DNA of 55,752 nucleotides, taken from assembly GCA_029262875.1 (NCBI GenBank), contig JAJCYO010000162.1, forward strand, positions 1 to 55,752, given 5' to 3'. Shown here in pieces: positions 24,681 to 32,631 of the stretch. Under the pieces are notes generated by a model. The model had not been told where the DNA came from, did not search any database, and saw nothing but the letters and a program-made list of their open reading frames with translations. The stretch is from Flavobacteriales bacterium (GTDB lineage: Bacteria; Bacteroidota; Bacteroidia; Flavobacteriales_E; Vicingaceae). Every line of letters starts with the position of its first letter. The first letter of the stretch is position 1. Both the position numbers and the translations under genes were made by a program.

Positions 24681-25496
24681 TTAAGCTTTGTTTGCTTTTT
24701 TGACTACCATTTTTGAAATATAGATACTGAACTCATAGAGTATCAGTAATGGTATGGTAAGTAATACTTGACTTGAGATATCTGGAGGGGTAATGATAGC
24801 AGATAAAACTAATGTAACAACAATAGCGTGTTTCCTGTATTTTTTCATAAACTCAGGAGTAATTAAACCAAGTTTGGATAAGAAATATACGATTAGTGGT
24901 AGCTGAAATACCAATCCACAGACTAAGGTAACGGTCGTAACAGTAGAAATGAACGACTGTATGGTTGGTTGGTTGGTTACTTGACCACTCACTTCATAGT
25001 TTCCCAAAAACTGAACAGACAACGGTGATACAAAATAATAACCAAATAAAATTCCAAGAGCAAACAAAAGCGTGCCTGAAAAAACTAATCCAAGCGCATA
25101 TTTCTTTTCTCCCTTTTTAAGTGCAGGTGTAATAAACCTCCATACTTCGAATAATAGGTAAGGAAATGCCAAAATAATACCTACAACAATAGAAGTTACA
25201 ATGTGAATGGTAAATTGGCCACTCATCGTAACATTAATTAGGTTAAAACTAATTTTATCCATGCATAGGTCTTCGCCTCTTCCAATTAGATGAGAGAACT
25301 TACAGAACAGTTCATACGTCCAAAAATCAGAGCGCATTTGAGCTAAAATAATAGTGTCAAACACAATAGATTTAAATATGAAAGCAAGAATTGTAAAAAG
25401 GAGTATTGCTATAGAAGATCTAACAAGATGCCACCTAAACACTTCGAGGTGCTCAAGAAATGACATTTCAGCTTTATTGTCTTTGCTATCACTCAT
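24681..25496 (-). CDS. tatC: Sec-independent protein translocase TatC
   Basis: 271 residues with six TM helices. The N-terminal motif MSFLEHLEVFRWHLVRS contains the conserved cytoplasmic Glu/Arg pattern. YLLFEVWRFITPALKKGEKKY and FGYYFVSPLSVQFLGNY follow, then the later helices TLVCGLVFQLPLIVYFLSKLGL and AIITPPDISSQVLLTIPLLILYE. An insertion in the first periplasmic loop (about 50-90, containing two Cys) is longer than in E. coli. It is the twin-arginine signal receptor of the Tat system. TatA is not nearby. It is co-directional with the manC-like gene upstream and lptB downstream. Confidence 0.95.
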   Translation of the reverse strand: MSDSKDNKAEMSFLEHLEVFRWHLVRSSIAILLFTILAFIFKSIVFDTIILAQMRSDFWTYELFCKFSHLIGRGEDLCMDKISFNLINVTMSGQFTIHIVTSIVVGIILAFPYLLFEVWRFITPALKKGEKKYALGLVFSGTLLFALGILFGYYFVSPLSVQFLGNYEVSGQVTNQPTIQSFISTVTTVTLVCGLVFQLPLIVYFLSKLGLITPEFMKKYRKHAIVVTLVLSAIITPPDISSQVLLTIPLLILYEFSIYISKMVVKKANKA

Positions 25497-25539
25497 AAAT
25501 GAGGGTCAAATGTAAGTAACTTGAAACAAATGAGGGGTA

Positions 25540-26619
25540 CTAGTAAAATTTTTCGTCTTTACTTTTTTTAATGTCAGCAACAAACTGCTTTATTTTTTGC
25601 TCATCTTCTTTTTTGCAAACTAACAAAATGCCATCCGATTCAACAACAATGTAATCTTTTAATCCCTGTAGAACAACCAATTTATCTTGAGGAACATTTA
25701 CAATATTATCTGACGAATCGTATAACATAACATTTGTACCAATCAATGCATTGTTATTTTCATCCAACGGTAAATGCGTATAAATGGATCCCCAGGTTCC
25801 AAGATCGGACCAACCGATATCCGCACTAATCACAAAAACATTTTTAGAACCTTCCATTATTCCATAATCAATGGAAATGCTTTTACAAGTAGCATAAGCC
25901 ATTTGGATAAAGTCATGCTCTTCTGGCGTATTGTATTTCCCTAACCCATTTTTAAAAACGTCATCTACATCAGGGAGTAAGGTCTCAAACGCTTTTTGGA
26001 TGCTTTTTAAGCTCCAGACAAACATTCCAGAGTTCCAACAAAAATCACCACTTTCAATGAATTTTTTAGCCAGCTCTAAGTCTGGTTTTTCAGTAAAGGT
26101 TTTAACTTGTTTTATTTCAGTATTGTTATTTTCCAAGAATTGAATATACCCATAACCAGTATCAGGTCTACTCGGAGTAATCCCTAAAGTTAATAAGCAA
26201 TCGTTTTGTTCAGTATAATCCAATGCCATTTCCATAACCCGAACAAATTCATCTTCTTTTAGAATTAAATGATCAGAGGGAGCTACAACAATATTTGCAT
26301 TAGGATTTTTTGCAGCAATTTTATAGTTGGCATAAGCGATACATGGAGCAGTATTCCTCATTGTTGGTTCACAAACAATTTGTTCATCAGTAATCCCAGC
26401 TAACTGTTCTTTCGTTAGTTCTTTGTAAATTTCATTGGTAACAATGTATATGTTTTCTTCAGGGCAAATTCGTTTTAACCTGTTGTAGGTTTGCTGAATA
26501 AGCGTTTCTCCTGTTCCTAAAATATCTATAAACTGTTTTGGGTGCTGGGTCCTACTCATAGGCCAAAACCTACTTCCGATACCACCAGCCATTATTATAC
26601 AGTAATTATTTGTATTCAT
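25540..26619 (-). CDS. manC: mannose-1-phosphate guanylyltransferase
   Basis: 359 residues. The nucleotidyltransferase signature IIMAGGIGSRFWPMSRTQHPKQFIDIL is at 8-34. The metal/substrate segments IVVAPSDHLI, LTLGITPSRPDTGYGYIQF and FCWNSGMFVW follow, then IDYGIMEGSKNVFVISADIGWSDLGTWGS. It is the short single-function form without the C-terminal isomerase domain of long ManC/AlgA. It makes GDP-mannose from GTP and mannose 1-phosphate for glycan or polysaccharide synthesis. The aminotransferase gene ends 13 nt upstream of its start. Confidence 0.93.
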   Translation of the reverse strand: MNTNNYCIIMAGGIGSRFWPMSRTQHPKQFIDILGTGETLIQQTYNRLKRICPEENIYIVTNEIYKELTKEQLAGITDEQIVCEPTMRNTAPCIAYANYKIAAKNPNANIVVAPSDHLILKEDEFVRVMEMALDYTEQNDCLLTLGITPSRPDTGYGYIQFLENNNTEIKQVKTFTEKPDLELAKKFIESGDFCWNSGMFVWSLKSIQKAFETLLPDVDDVFKNGLGKYNTPEEHDFIQMAYATCKSISIDYGIMEGSKNVFVISADIGWSDLGTWGSIYTHLPLDENNNALIGTNVMLYDSSDNIVNVPQDKLVVLQGLKDYIVVESDGILLVCKKEDEQKIKQFVADIKKSKDEKFY

Positions 26620-26632
26620 AAGCGATAGGGTG

Positions 26633-27922
26633 TTAACTTAAATTGCTTAAGGCTACTTTAAGACGCTCAAATAGTTCATCAATTTCTTCATAAACTGATG
26701 TTCCAACAGATAGGCGATACCATGGAGATTTTTTTGATGCTCCAAAAGCATAAAACGGAACAATCGCCAATCCAGCCTCATTTAAAAGGTATTTAGTAAC
26801 GTCTGCGGTGGTTTCTAAAAGCGCCCCTTCTGCAGTTCTTTTTCCTGTTAAATCAAATTTTACAGTAAGGTAAATGGCAGCTTGTGGAGGAATTGCTTCA
26901 ATTTGAAAGCCCTCTTCTTTAAGCTTTGTTACTCCTTCATAAAAAGCATTTAAGCGTTTACTAATGTCATTCTTAAATGAAAATAAATACTCATCTGTAG
27001 CATCATCATTATCTAAATAGTTTGCAGTAGCAACTTGTTCAGCTTTTGGAGACCATGCACCAACATGGCTCAAGATAGCTCTCATCTTATTCATTATTTT
27101 TTGAGGACCAAAAGCCCATCCAACTCTAACTCCAGTTGCAGCAAATGCTTTAGAAATACCATCAACGTAAATGGTGTAATTTTTCATGTCTGAGTTGATA
27201 GAAACAGGGTCGTAATGCCTCGTTTCTCCATGTGTTAATGCCCAATAAATTTGGTCAAACATTAAATAAACTGGTTTTTTTGTGTCTCCTCTTTTTTTGT
27301 TTTCTTCTAATATCAAGTCACAAATTTCTTCTAAACCACTTTCTGTGAAAACAGTTCCTGTAGGGTTTAATGGAGAACATAAAGCAATTAAGTTTGCTTC
27401 ACTTATGTGAGGTTTTAAGTCTGCCGCAGTTGGCATAAAATTGTTTTCTGCAGTAGCTTCAATTAAAATTTGTTTGGCTCGTGTTAAGTGGCAATAATGA
27501 TTATTGTTCCATGATGGAACTGGAAATAGCACTGTATCCTCAGGATCTAATATGGTTTGGTAGGTAGCATAAATTAGAGGCCTTGCACCTCCAGAAATCA
27601 AGATTTGATCAGCATCATATTCTAACCCTTCTCTTGTATGTAAATATCGTGAAACGGATTCTCTTAATTCTAAAATTCCGTTGGCAGCAGGGTAATTTGT
27701 TTCATTATTTTGGTAAGCGGTAACAATCTCATTTTTAAGCTCAGAAGGAATTGGAAATATTGCTGGATTGAAATCTCCAATGGTTAAATTGTAAATTTTT
27801 TCACCCTGTTTTATTTTTTCTTTTACTTCCCCAGCAAGTTTAATGATCTCTGAACCGACTAAATTTTCAGCCATTTCAGATACTCTTTGATTAACAATTG
27901 GGTCTAATAATGATGTATCCAT
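26633..27922 (-). CDS. class I/II PLP-dependent aminotransferase
   Basis: 429 residues of the aspartate-aminotransferase fold. YNLTIGDFNPAIFPIP and YPAANGILELRESVSRYL form the N-terminal substrate region. ISGGARPLIYATYQTI is the PLP phosphate-contact loop. LCSPLNPTGTVF carries the Asn that contacts PLP, and MFDQIYWAL supplies Asp and Tyr. YVDGISKAFAATGVRVGWAFGP carries the Schiff-base Lys. The amino-acid specificity cannot be fixed by eye. Aspartate/aromatic or alanine-type use is possible. It is co-directional with the manC-like gene. Confidence 0.9.
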   Translation of the reverse strand: MDTSLLDPIVNQRVSEMAENLVGSEIIKLAGEVKEKIKQGEKIYNLTIGDFNPAIFPIPSELKNEIVTAYQNNETNYPAANGILELRESVSRYLHTREGLEYDADQILISGGARPLIYATYQTILDPEDTVLFPVPSWNNNHYCHLTRAKQILIEATAENNFMPTAADLKPHISEANLIALCSPLNPTGTVFTESGLEEICDLILEENKKRGDTKKPVYLMFDQIYWALTHGETRHYDPVSINSDMKNYTIYVDGISKAFAATGVRVGWAFGPQKIMNKMRAILSHVGAWSPKAEQVATANYLDNDDATDEYLFSFKNDISKRLNAFYEGVTKLKEEGFQIEAIPPQAAIYLTVKFDLTGKRTAEGALLETTADVTKYLLNEAGLAIVPFYAFGASKKSPWYRLSVGTSVYEEIDELFERLKVALSNLS

Positions 27923-27988
27923 ATCCTTTAAATTTTACTTGTGCGAAGTTAAGTAAAAGACATCCTGAAGCGAAAGAAAGAATAAAGA

Positions 27989-28615
27989 TTAGTTATCAAC
28001 AGTGTTCGTATCGGTAAGTTCAACTTCTGCAACGCCATGAATTAGATATTCTTTTTTACTTGTAATCTCTTTGCATAAGTAACGAGTTCTTCTTTTTTTT
28101 CCTTTAATAAAAATTCTTTTATTGTTTAAAACAAAAGTTGTTCCTTCTGGAATCTCAATCAATTGAATCGTGGTAGTGGGCTCATCATATTTTTTAAGCT
28201 CATTAATTAAATTGATGTCTCTTGCTGAAGATGCTGGAGGATTCTTTAAGTGTTTCTGAAGAACAATTTTAAGGTGTTCAGGAAATATTTCCTTACTCAA
28301 AAGGACATTCATTAATGTGGTAAATTCTGTTTTCCATTCTAACCCATGGGCTTTTACTTTATGTTTGTGTTGTAACCATACTAAAAGGTGAGCAAATTCA
28401 TGTGTTAGTGTAATTAAAAAAGCGTACTTATTTAAGTTAGAATTAACACTTATCCGATTTGGTAGGTCATTTGTAGAAGCTCTAAAATCACCAAACTTTG
28501 TAGTTCTTTTTTTTGGGATTCTTAATTCAAAAGGTCGTTGGTTGAACCATTTCTCCAATGTATGAAGGCTTTCTTGTGGTACATAGTTTTTTAGTATTTC
28601 GAAGCTAGCGATCAT
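27989..28615 (-). CDS. SprT-like zinc metalloprotease-domain protein
   Basis: 208 residues from the ATG at 28615, which shares one base with the feoB stop (TAATG). The open frame continues 26 codons further upstream inside feoB and that part is rejected. HEFAH at residues 72-76 is the zinc/catalytic motif, and a third His lies in KAHGLEW near residue 90, the usual SprT spacing. The N-terminal helix and the strand FELRIPKKRTTKFGDFRA match SprT-like domains. The C-terminal 100 residues are basic, with GKKRRTRYLCKE. In other organisms SprT/Spartan-type proteins cleave DNA-protein crosslinks, so function here is inferred. It is translationally coupled to feoB. Confidence 0.8.
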   Translation of the reverse strand: MIASFEILKNYVPQESLHTLEKWFNQRPFELRIPKKRTTKFGDFRASTNDLPNRISVNSNLNKYAFLITLTHEFAHLLVWLQHKHKVKAHGLEWKTEFTTLMNVLLSKEIFPEHLKIVLQKHLKNPPASSARDINLINELKKYDEPTTTIQLIEIPEGTTFVLNNKRIFIKGKKRRTRYLCKEITSKKEYLIHGVAEVELTDTNTVDN

Positions 28616-30555
28616 TAAGAGAATATATTGAAAACCAATAAACTGCATAGATAAGCCAATGCTCCCATGTAAACTACCTGGATAATTGGCCATTTTATGG
28701 AGTTTGTTTCTCTATATACTATGGCTAAGGTTGCCATGCATTGCATTGCAAAAACATAAAAAATTAGGAGAGACAATGTTGTGGCAGTGGTATATAGTTT
28801 TTCTCCAGTTTGTGGATTTTTAGCCATCATCATTTTTTCTCTAATGGACTTTGTATTGTCTTCATCACCTACACTATAAAGTGTTGCCATTGTTCCAACA
28901 AATACTTCCCTAGCTGCAAATGAAGTGACCAATGAGATGCCAATTTTCCAATCAAAACCCAATGGTCTTATTACTGGCTCAATTGTTTTTCCGATAATCC
29001 CAGCGTAAGAAGCTTCTAATTTTTCAGATGCAATAAGAGACTCAATTTCTTGCTCAGTATGTTGTTGTTGAATCGTTTCTGTAGTATATTTTTCAGATAT
29101 TTCTTCAAACTTAGTTCCTGGAGCATAGGATGACAATACCCATAGTATTATTGATATTGCAATAATAATTTTACCAGCGTCAAATAAAAAGATTTTTACT
29201 TTACTGAATATTTCAAAGCCAACGTTTTTCCATCGAGGAGACCTATATATAGGCATTTCTAATGTAAATGTACTGTGTTGTTTTGATTTGATAATCAATT
29301 TCATTACCCAAGCAGAAAGAATGGCGGCAACAAAACCTAACAGGTAAAGTCCCATTACCAATAACCCCTGCATATTGAAAACCCCAAAATAACTATCTTC
29401 AGGAACAATTAAGGCGATAAGAATTGTATAGACTGGAATTCGAGCTGAACAACTAATTAATGGTGCTACCATTATCGTAATTAAACGTTCTTTATAGTTA
29501 CTAATAGTTCGAGCACTCATAATGGCTGGAATAGCACAAGCTGTGCTGCTCAATAAAGGAATAATTGATTTTCCATTCAACCCAAAAATCCTTAAGACTC
29601 GATCCATTAAAAAGCTGACACGAGCCATATAACCTGTATCTTCTAAAATAGTAATGAAAGCAAATAGTATGGCTATTTGAGGAACAAAAATTACTATTCC
29701 CCCCAATCCTGCAATAATACCATTAACAATTAAATCATTGAGAACCCCTTTCGGCAATACATCTGCTACAAAATTACTTAGCCATATAAATCCGTTTTCA
29801 ATTAGATCCATGGGGTAGGAAGACCAGGAGAAAATAGCTTGAAAAATAATGAATAAGAGGCCTAAAAAAATTAGGTACCCATAAAACTTGTGTGTTATTA
29901 TGTTGTCAATCTTCTTAGTTAATAGGTAGGATTTATCTTCTCCTTTCTTGATTAAACACTCATTGACGATTTGATTTATTTTATTAAACCGAAGCATTGT
30001 TTCATCAACAACATTGGATGAAGAATTACTCTCTATAAATGAGTTCTCTTTTTTTTGGAAGGAAATAATGGCATGTTTTAATTCTTCTATCCCTTTTTCT
30101 ATCCTTGCATTAATGGGGATTACAGGGCAACCTAATAGGTTAGATAATTTACTAAGATCAATCTCTTGATTGTTTTTTTGCAAGAGATCCATCATGTTCA
30201 AAACAAGAATAACTTGTTTGCCTTGGTCGATGATTTGGGTATATAAGAGTAAATTTCTTTTAAGATTTGTCACATCAGCAACTACAATAATAATGTCGTC
30301 TTCATTGGCTTTTTCAATGTAGTTTTTTGCAACTTTTTCATCTTCAGAATTAGGATTTAAACTGTAAGTTCCAGGTAAATCGACAACAGTAATTTTTGTT
30401 TGTTTGATTTTAAAACTACCTGTTTTTTTGTCGACAGTGACTCCTGGAAAGTTTCCAACTTTTTGATTTAAACCGGTAAGAGAATTAAAAAGAGAGCTTT
30501 TTCCGGTGTTGGGGTTACCAATTAAAATAATATTTTTTATGTTGCTTTTAGACAA
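28615..30555 (-). CDS. feoB: ferrous iron transporter FeoB
   Basis: 646 residues. The N-terminal G domain has G1 GNPNTGKS (13-20), the G2-region FPGVTVDKKTG, G3 DLPGTYSLNP and G4-like LNMMDLLQ. The helical GDI region extends to about residue 200. The membrane part has two Gate domains (GGIVIFVPQIAILFAFITILEDTGYMAR and SLVTSFAAREVFVGTMATLYSVG) flanking a core region with TACAIPAIMSARTI and PLISCSARIPVYTILIAL. It imports ferrous iron across the inner membrane. feoA lies immediately upstream with no intergenic bases. No feoC is seen. Coupling to a SprT-like gene downstream is unexpected. Confidence 0.97.
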   Translation of the reverse strand: MSKSNIKNIILIGNPNTGKSSLFNSLTGLNQKVGNFPGVTVDKKTGSFKIKQTKITVVDLPGTYSLNPNSEDEKVAKNYIEKANEDDIIIVVADVTNLKRNLLLYTQIIDQGKQVILVLNMMDLLQKNNQEIDLSKLSNLLGCPVIPINARIEKGIEELKHAIISFQKKENSFIESNSSSNVVDETMLRFNKINQIVNECLIKKGEDKSYLLTKKIDNIITHKFYGYLIFLGLLFIIFQAIFSWSSYPMDLIENGFIWLSNFVADVLPKGVLNDLIVNGIIAGLGGIVIFVPQIAILFAFITILEDTGYMARVSFLMDRVLRIFGLNGKSIIPLLSSTACAIPAIMSARTISNYKERLITIMVAPLISCSARIPVYTILIALIVPEDSYFGVFNMQGLLVMGLYLLGFVAAILSAWVMKLIIKSKQHSTFTLEMPIYRSPRWKNVGFEIFSKVKIFLFDAGKIIIAISIILWVLSSYAPGTKFEEISEKYTTETIQQQHTEQEIESLIASEKLEASYAGIIGKTIEPVIRPLGFDWKIGISLVTSFAAREVFVGTMATLYSVGDEDNTKSIREKMMMAKNPQTGEKLYTTATTLSLLIFYVFAMQCMATLAIVYRETNSIKWPIIQVVYMGALAYLCSLLVFNIFS

Positions 30556-30780
30556 TTATTTTAATTTTTCGATGTCCATATTCTTAGCATCAGCCTTTCT
30601 GATACTAATGTAATTTGTTCCTGAAGTTATTAAAATAGGATCTTTTAATGGAGCAATCCGTTCAACTTTGATTTCCTCCCCTAAAATAAACCCCATAGCA
30701 AGTAATTGAATAGCAAGGTTTTCATCATTAATGTGTTTAATGATACCAGATTCATTTTCTATGAGTTGATCTAAAGTCAT
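30556..30780 (-). CDS. feoA: ferrous iron transport protein A
   Basis: 74 residues forming an SH3-like FeoA domain: MTLDQLIENESGIIKHIND, LAIQLLAMGFILGEEIKVERIAPLKDPILI and YISIRKADAKNMDIEKL. It supports FeoB-mediated ferrous iron uptake on the cytoplasmic side. Its stop codon directly abuts the feoB ATG, so the two are translated together. The 90-nt gap upstream separates it from the small lipoprotein gene on the same strand; no clear Fur-like palindrome was recognised there. Confidence 0.93.
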   Translation of the reverse strand: MTLDQLIENESGIIKHINDENLAIQLLAMGFILGEEIKVERIAPLKDPILITSGTNYISIRKADAKNMDIEKLK

Positions 30781-30870
30781 GATGTTATTTAGAATTGGTC
30801 TAAATAGAGGGTAAATTTAGAAGAAATTTTGATATATTTCCATGATTTTAATCAGAAAAGGAAGGAAAAA

Positions 30871-31011
30871 TTAAACATGCTTTTTGATTGCTGTACCATC
30901 TTTACTCCATTTTGGACAACTGTTACATTTGTTTTTTTTTCCAGCGTGGCAAGAAATTAAAAAAGCCGAAAGCAATAATAGAATTGATAAGAATTTTATA
31001 AAACACTTCAT
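30871..31011 (-). CDS. tiny lipoprotein with CxxC motif
   Basis: 46 residues from the ATG at 31011 to the TAA at 30871-30873. The N-terminus MKCFIKFLSILLLLSAFLIS is a lipoprotein signal, with lipobox FLISC and lipidated Cys at 21. The mature part is only 26 residues, basic, and contains CNSCPKW (C29 and C32), a CxxC that could bind metal or form a disulfide. An exact -7 box lies just upstream. The opposite-strand frame at 30884-31072 has no comparable signal. It lies 90 nt upstream of feoA on the same strand, so it may share the feo transcript. The function is unknown. Confidence 0.62.
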   Translation of the reverse strand: MKCFIKFLSILLLLSAFLISCHAGKKNKCNSCPKWSKDGTAIKKHV

Positions 31012-31016
31012 ACGTA

Positions 31017-31024
31017 CAAAGGTA
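31017..31024 (-). promoter_or_regulatory. -7 box before the tiny lipoprotein gene
   Basis: On the minus strand 31024-31017 reads TACCTTTG, an exact TAnnTTTG match, ending 5 nt before the ATG at 31011. It implies a leaderless or nearly leaderless transcript, and it may also drive feoAB. Confidence 0.4.
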
Positions 31025-31053
31025 AGCAACTTCGAGATTAAATATTTACTTTT

Positions 31054-31815
31054 ATGTTTTATAACTACTTAATGTTATCTACATTTCATCATATCGGAAA
31101 ATATTTCCTTTTATTGGGAAGGGTATTTAAAAAGCCAGATAACTTTAAGTTAATTAAAAAACAGATTATATCCGAATTGTATAGCTTGGGTATAGGTTCA
31201 CTTGGGTTGATTGCAATTATCTCATTATTTATGGGTGCTGTTATATGTTTACAGACTGCATCAAATCTAAATAATCCATTATTACCAGCTTATTTAATAG
31301 GATTCGCTACTAGAGAATCTTTTATTTTGGAGATGGCTCCAACTGTAATGAGTTTAATTCTTGCTGGTAAAATCGGGTCTAATATTGCATCTGAAATAGG
31401 AGCTATGAGGATTACCGAGCAGATAGATGCTTTAGAAATAATGGGAGTTAATTCTGCGTCTTACCTGATTTTTCCTAAAATTACTGCAGCAATATTATTT
31501 ATTCCAATAATTGTAATATATAGTATGGTTCTTGGGGCTTTAGGTGGCTTTATTGTCTCTATGTATAGTAGTGGTTTTACAATGGAAGATTATATTCAAG
31601 GTCTTCGTTATGATTTTAAGGTGTTTTCCATAATATATGCATTAATTAAGACTGTTTTTTTTGCGGTTGCTATTACTAGTATCCCGGCATATCATGGGTA
31701 TTATACTAGAGGAGGTGCGTTGGAAATAGGTAAATCAAGTACAAAATCTGTGGTTTATACGAGCATTGTTATTTTAATAATCAATTATGTTCTTACTCAA
31801 TTATTACTACTATGA
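31054..31815 (+). CDS. mlaE: MlaE-family ABC transporter permease (phospholipid transport)
   Basis: 253 residues from the ATG at 31054. An ATG at 31072 gives a start (MLSTFHHIGKYFLLLGRVF) closer to family members and is a strong alternative. An amphipathic N-terminal helix is followed by about five TM segments. Conserved MlaE patterns are LGLIAIISLFMGAVICLQ, FATRESFILEMAPTVMSLILAGKIGSNIASEIGAMRITEQIDALEIMGVNS, and LPAYHGYYTRGGALEIGKSSTKSVVYT in variant form. It transports phospholipids between the inner membrane and the periplasmic MCE apparatus. Its stop overlaps the ATPase start (ATGA). No MCE/MlaD gene is in the window. Confidence 0.9.
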   Translation: MFYNYLMLSTFHHIGKYFLLLGRVFKKPDNFKLIKKQIISELYSLGIGSLGLIAIISLFMGAVICLQTASNLNNPLLPAYLIGFATRESFILEMAPTVMSLILAGKIGSNIASEIGAMRITEQIDALEIMGVNSASYLIFPKITAAILFIPIIVIYSMVLGALGGFIVSMYSSGFTMEDYIQGLRYDFKVFSIIYALIKTVFFAVAITSIPAYHGYYTRGGALEIGKSSTKSVVYTSIVILIINYVLTQLLLL

Positions 31816-32561
31816 TTGAAGTTAAAAATGTAAATAAATCTTTTTCAGGTAATCAAATATTACACGATGTTTCTATTGGTTTTAAAAAAGGGGAAATAAA
31901 CCTTATTATTGGAGCTAGTGGATCTGGGAAATCTGTTTTAACAAAATGCATTGTGGGACTTCATGAAGTCGATAATGGGAGTATTGAATATGATGGAAGG
32001 GATTTTACAAAAATGAATTTTAAGGAAAGGAAAGGAATTAGAAAAGAGATAGGAATGTTATTTCAGGGGTCTGCCCTCTTTGATTCTTTAACGGTGGAAG
32101 AAAACATTAAGTTTCCATTAGAAATGTATACTAAAAAGAGTCAGGAAGAAATTATTGATAGGGTTAATTTTTGTTTGCAAAGAGTTAATTTGGATAATGT
32201 TAATCATTTATATCCTGCTGAGCTAAGTGGAGGGATGCAAAAGAGGGTAGGTATTGCTAGGGCAATAGCATTGAATCCTAAGTACTTGTTTTGTGATGAA
32301 CCAAATTCTGGTTTAGATCCACAAACAGGAATTGTAATTGATAATTTAATTCAAGAGATTACCGAAGAATATAACATTACAACTATTGTGGTAACACATG
32401 ATATGAACTCAGTAATGGAAACTGGAGATCACATTTCGTTTATTTATAAGGGGCGAAAATGGTGGGAAGGAAACAAACACGAGATTCTTAAAACAGATAA
32501 CAAGGAACTTTGTGATTTTGTTTATGCATCCAGAATAATGCAGAAGTTCAGAAATATATAA
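31812..32561 (+). CDS. mlaF: MlaF-family ABC transporter ATP-binding protein
   Basis: 249 residues. Walker A is GASGSGKSVLTK. The Q-loop GMLFQGSALFDSLTVEENIKFPL is typical of the MlaF/Mkl group. Signature LSGGMQKRVGIARAIA, Walker B YLFCDEPNSGLDPQTGIVI and switch His VVTHDMNSVM follow. A short C-terminal extension ends FVYASRIMQKFRNI, comparable to the MlaF tail that swaps with its partner. It is translationally coupled to the permease by a 4-nt overlap. The transcript ends at a strong terminator directly after it, so the membrane-anchored substrate protein must be encoded elsewhere. Confidence 0.92.
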   Translation: MIEVKNVNKSFSGNQILHDVSIGFKKGEINLIIGASGSGKSVLTKCIVGLHEVDNGSIEYDGRDFTKMNFKERKGIRKEIGMLFQGSALFDSLTVEENIKFPLEMYTKKSQEEIIDRVNFCLQRVNLDNVNHLYPAELSGGMQKRVGIARAIALNPKYLFCDEPNSGLDPQTGIVIDNLIQEITEEYNITTIVVTHDMNSVMETGDHISFIYKGRKWWEGNKHEILKTDNKELCDFVYASRIMQKFRNI

Positions 32562-32573
32562 AAGATAAGACAT

Positions 32574-32609
32574 AAAAAAAGCCCTGTAATTTAATTACAG
32601 GGCTTTTTT
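32574..32609. terminator. bidirectional intrinsic terminator after mlaF
   Basis: A GCCCTGTAAT / ATTACAGGGC stem (32581-32590 and 32594-32603) has a 3-nt loop and is flanked by seven A on the left and six T on the right. It can end mlaEF on the plus strand and the T9SS-cargo gene on the minus strand. Confidence 0.92.
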
Positions 32610-32631
32610 GTATAATTCAGTGTAGTTCTAA

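Noticed and set aside
28616-28693. N-terminal extension of the SprT-like gene
   Set aside because: It lies inside feoB in another frame. The ATG sharing a base with the feoB stop gives the expected SprT N-terminus.
30884-31072. Plus-strand frame of 62 codons between feoA and mlaE
   Set aside because: It has no signal or domain pattern, and the opposite strand holds a complete lipoprotein signal, lipobox and -7 box over the same bases.
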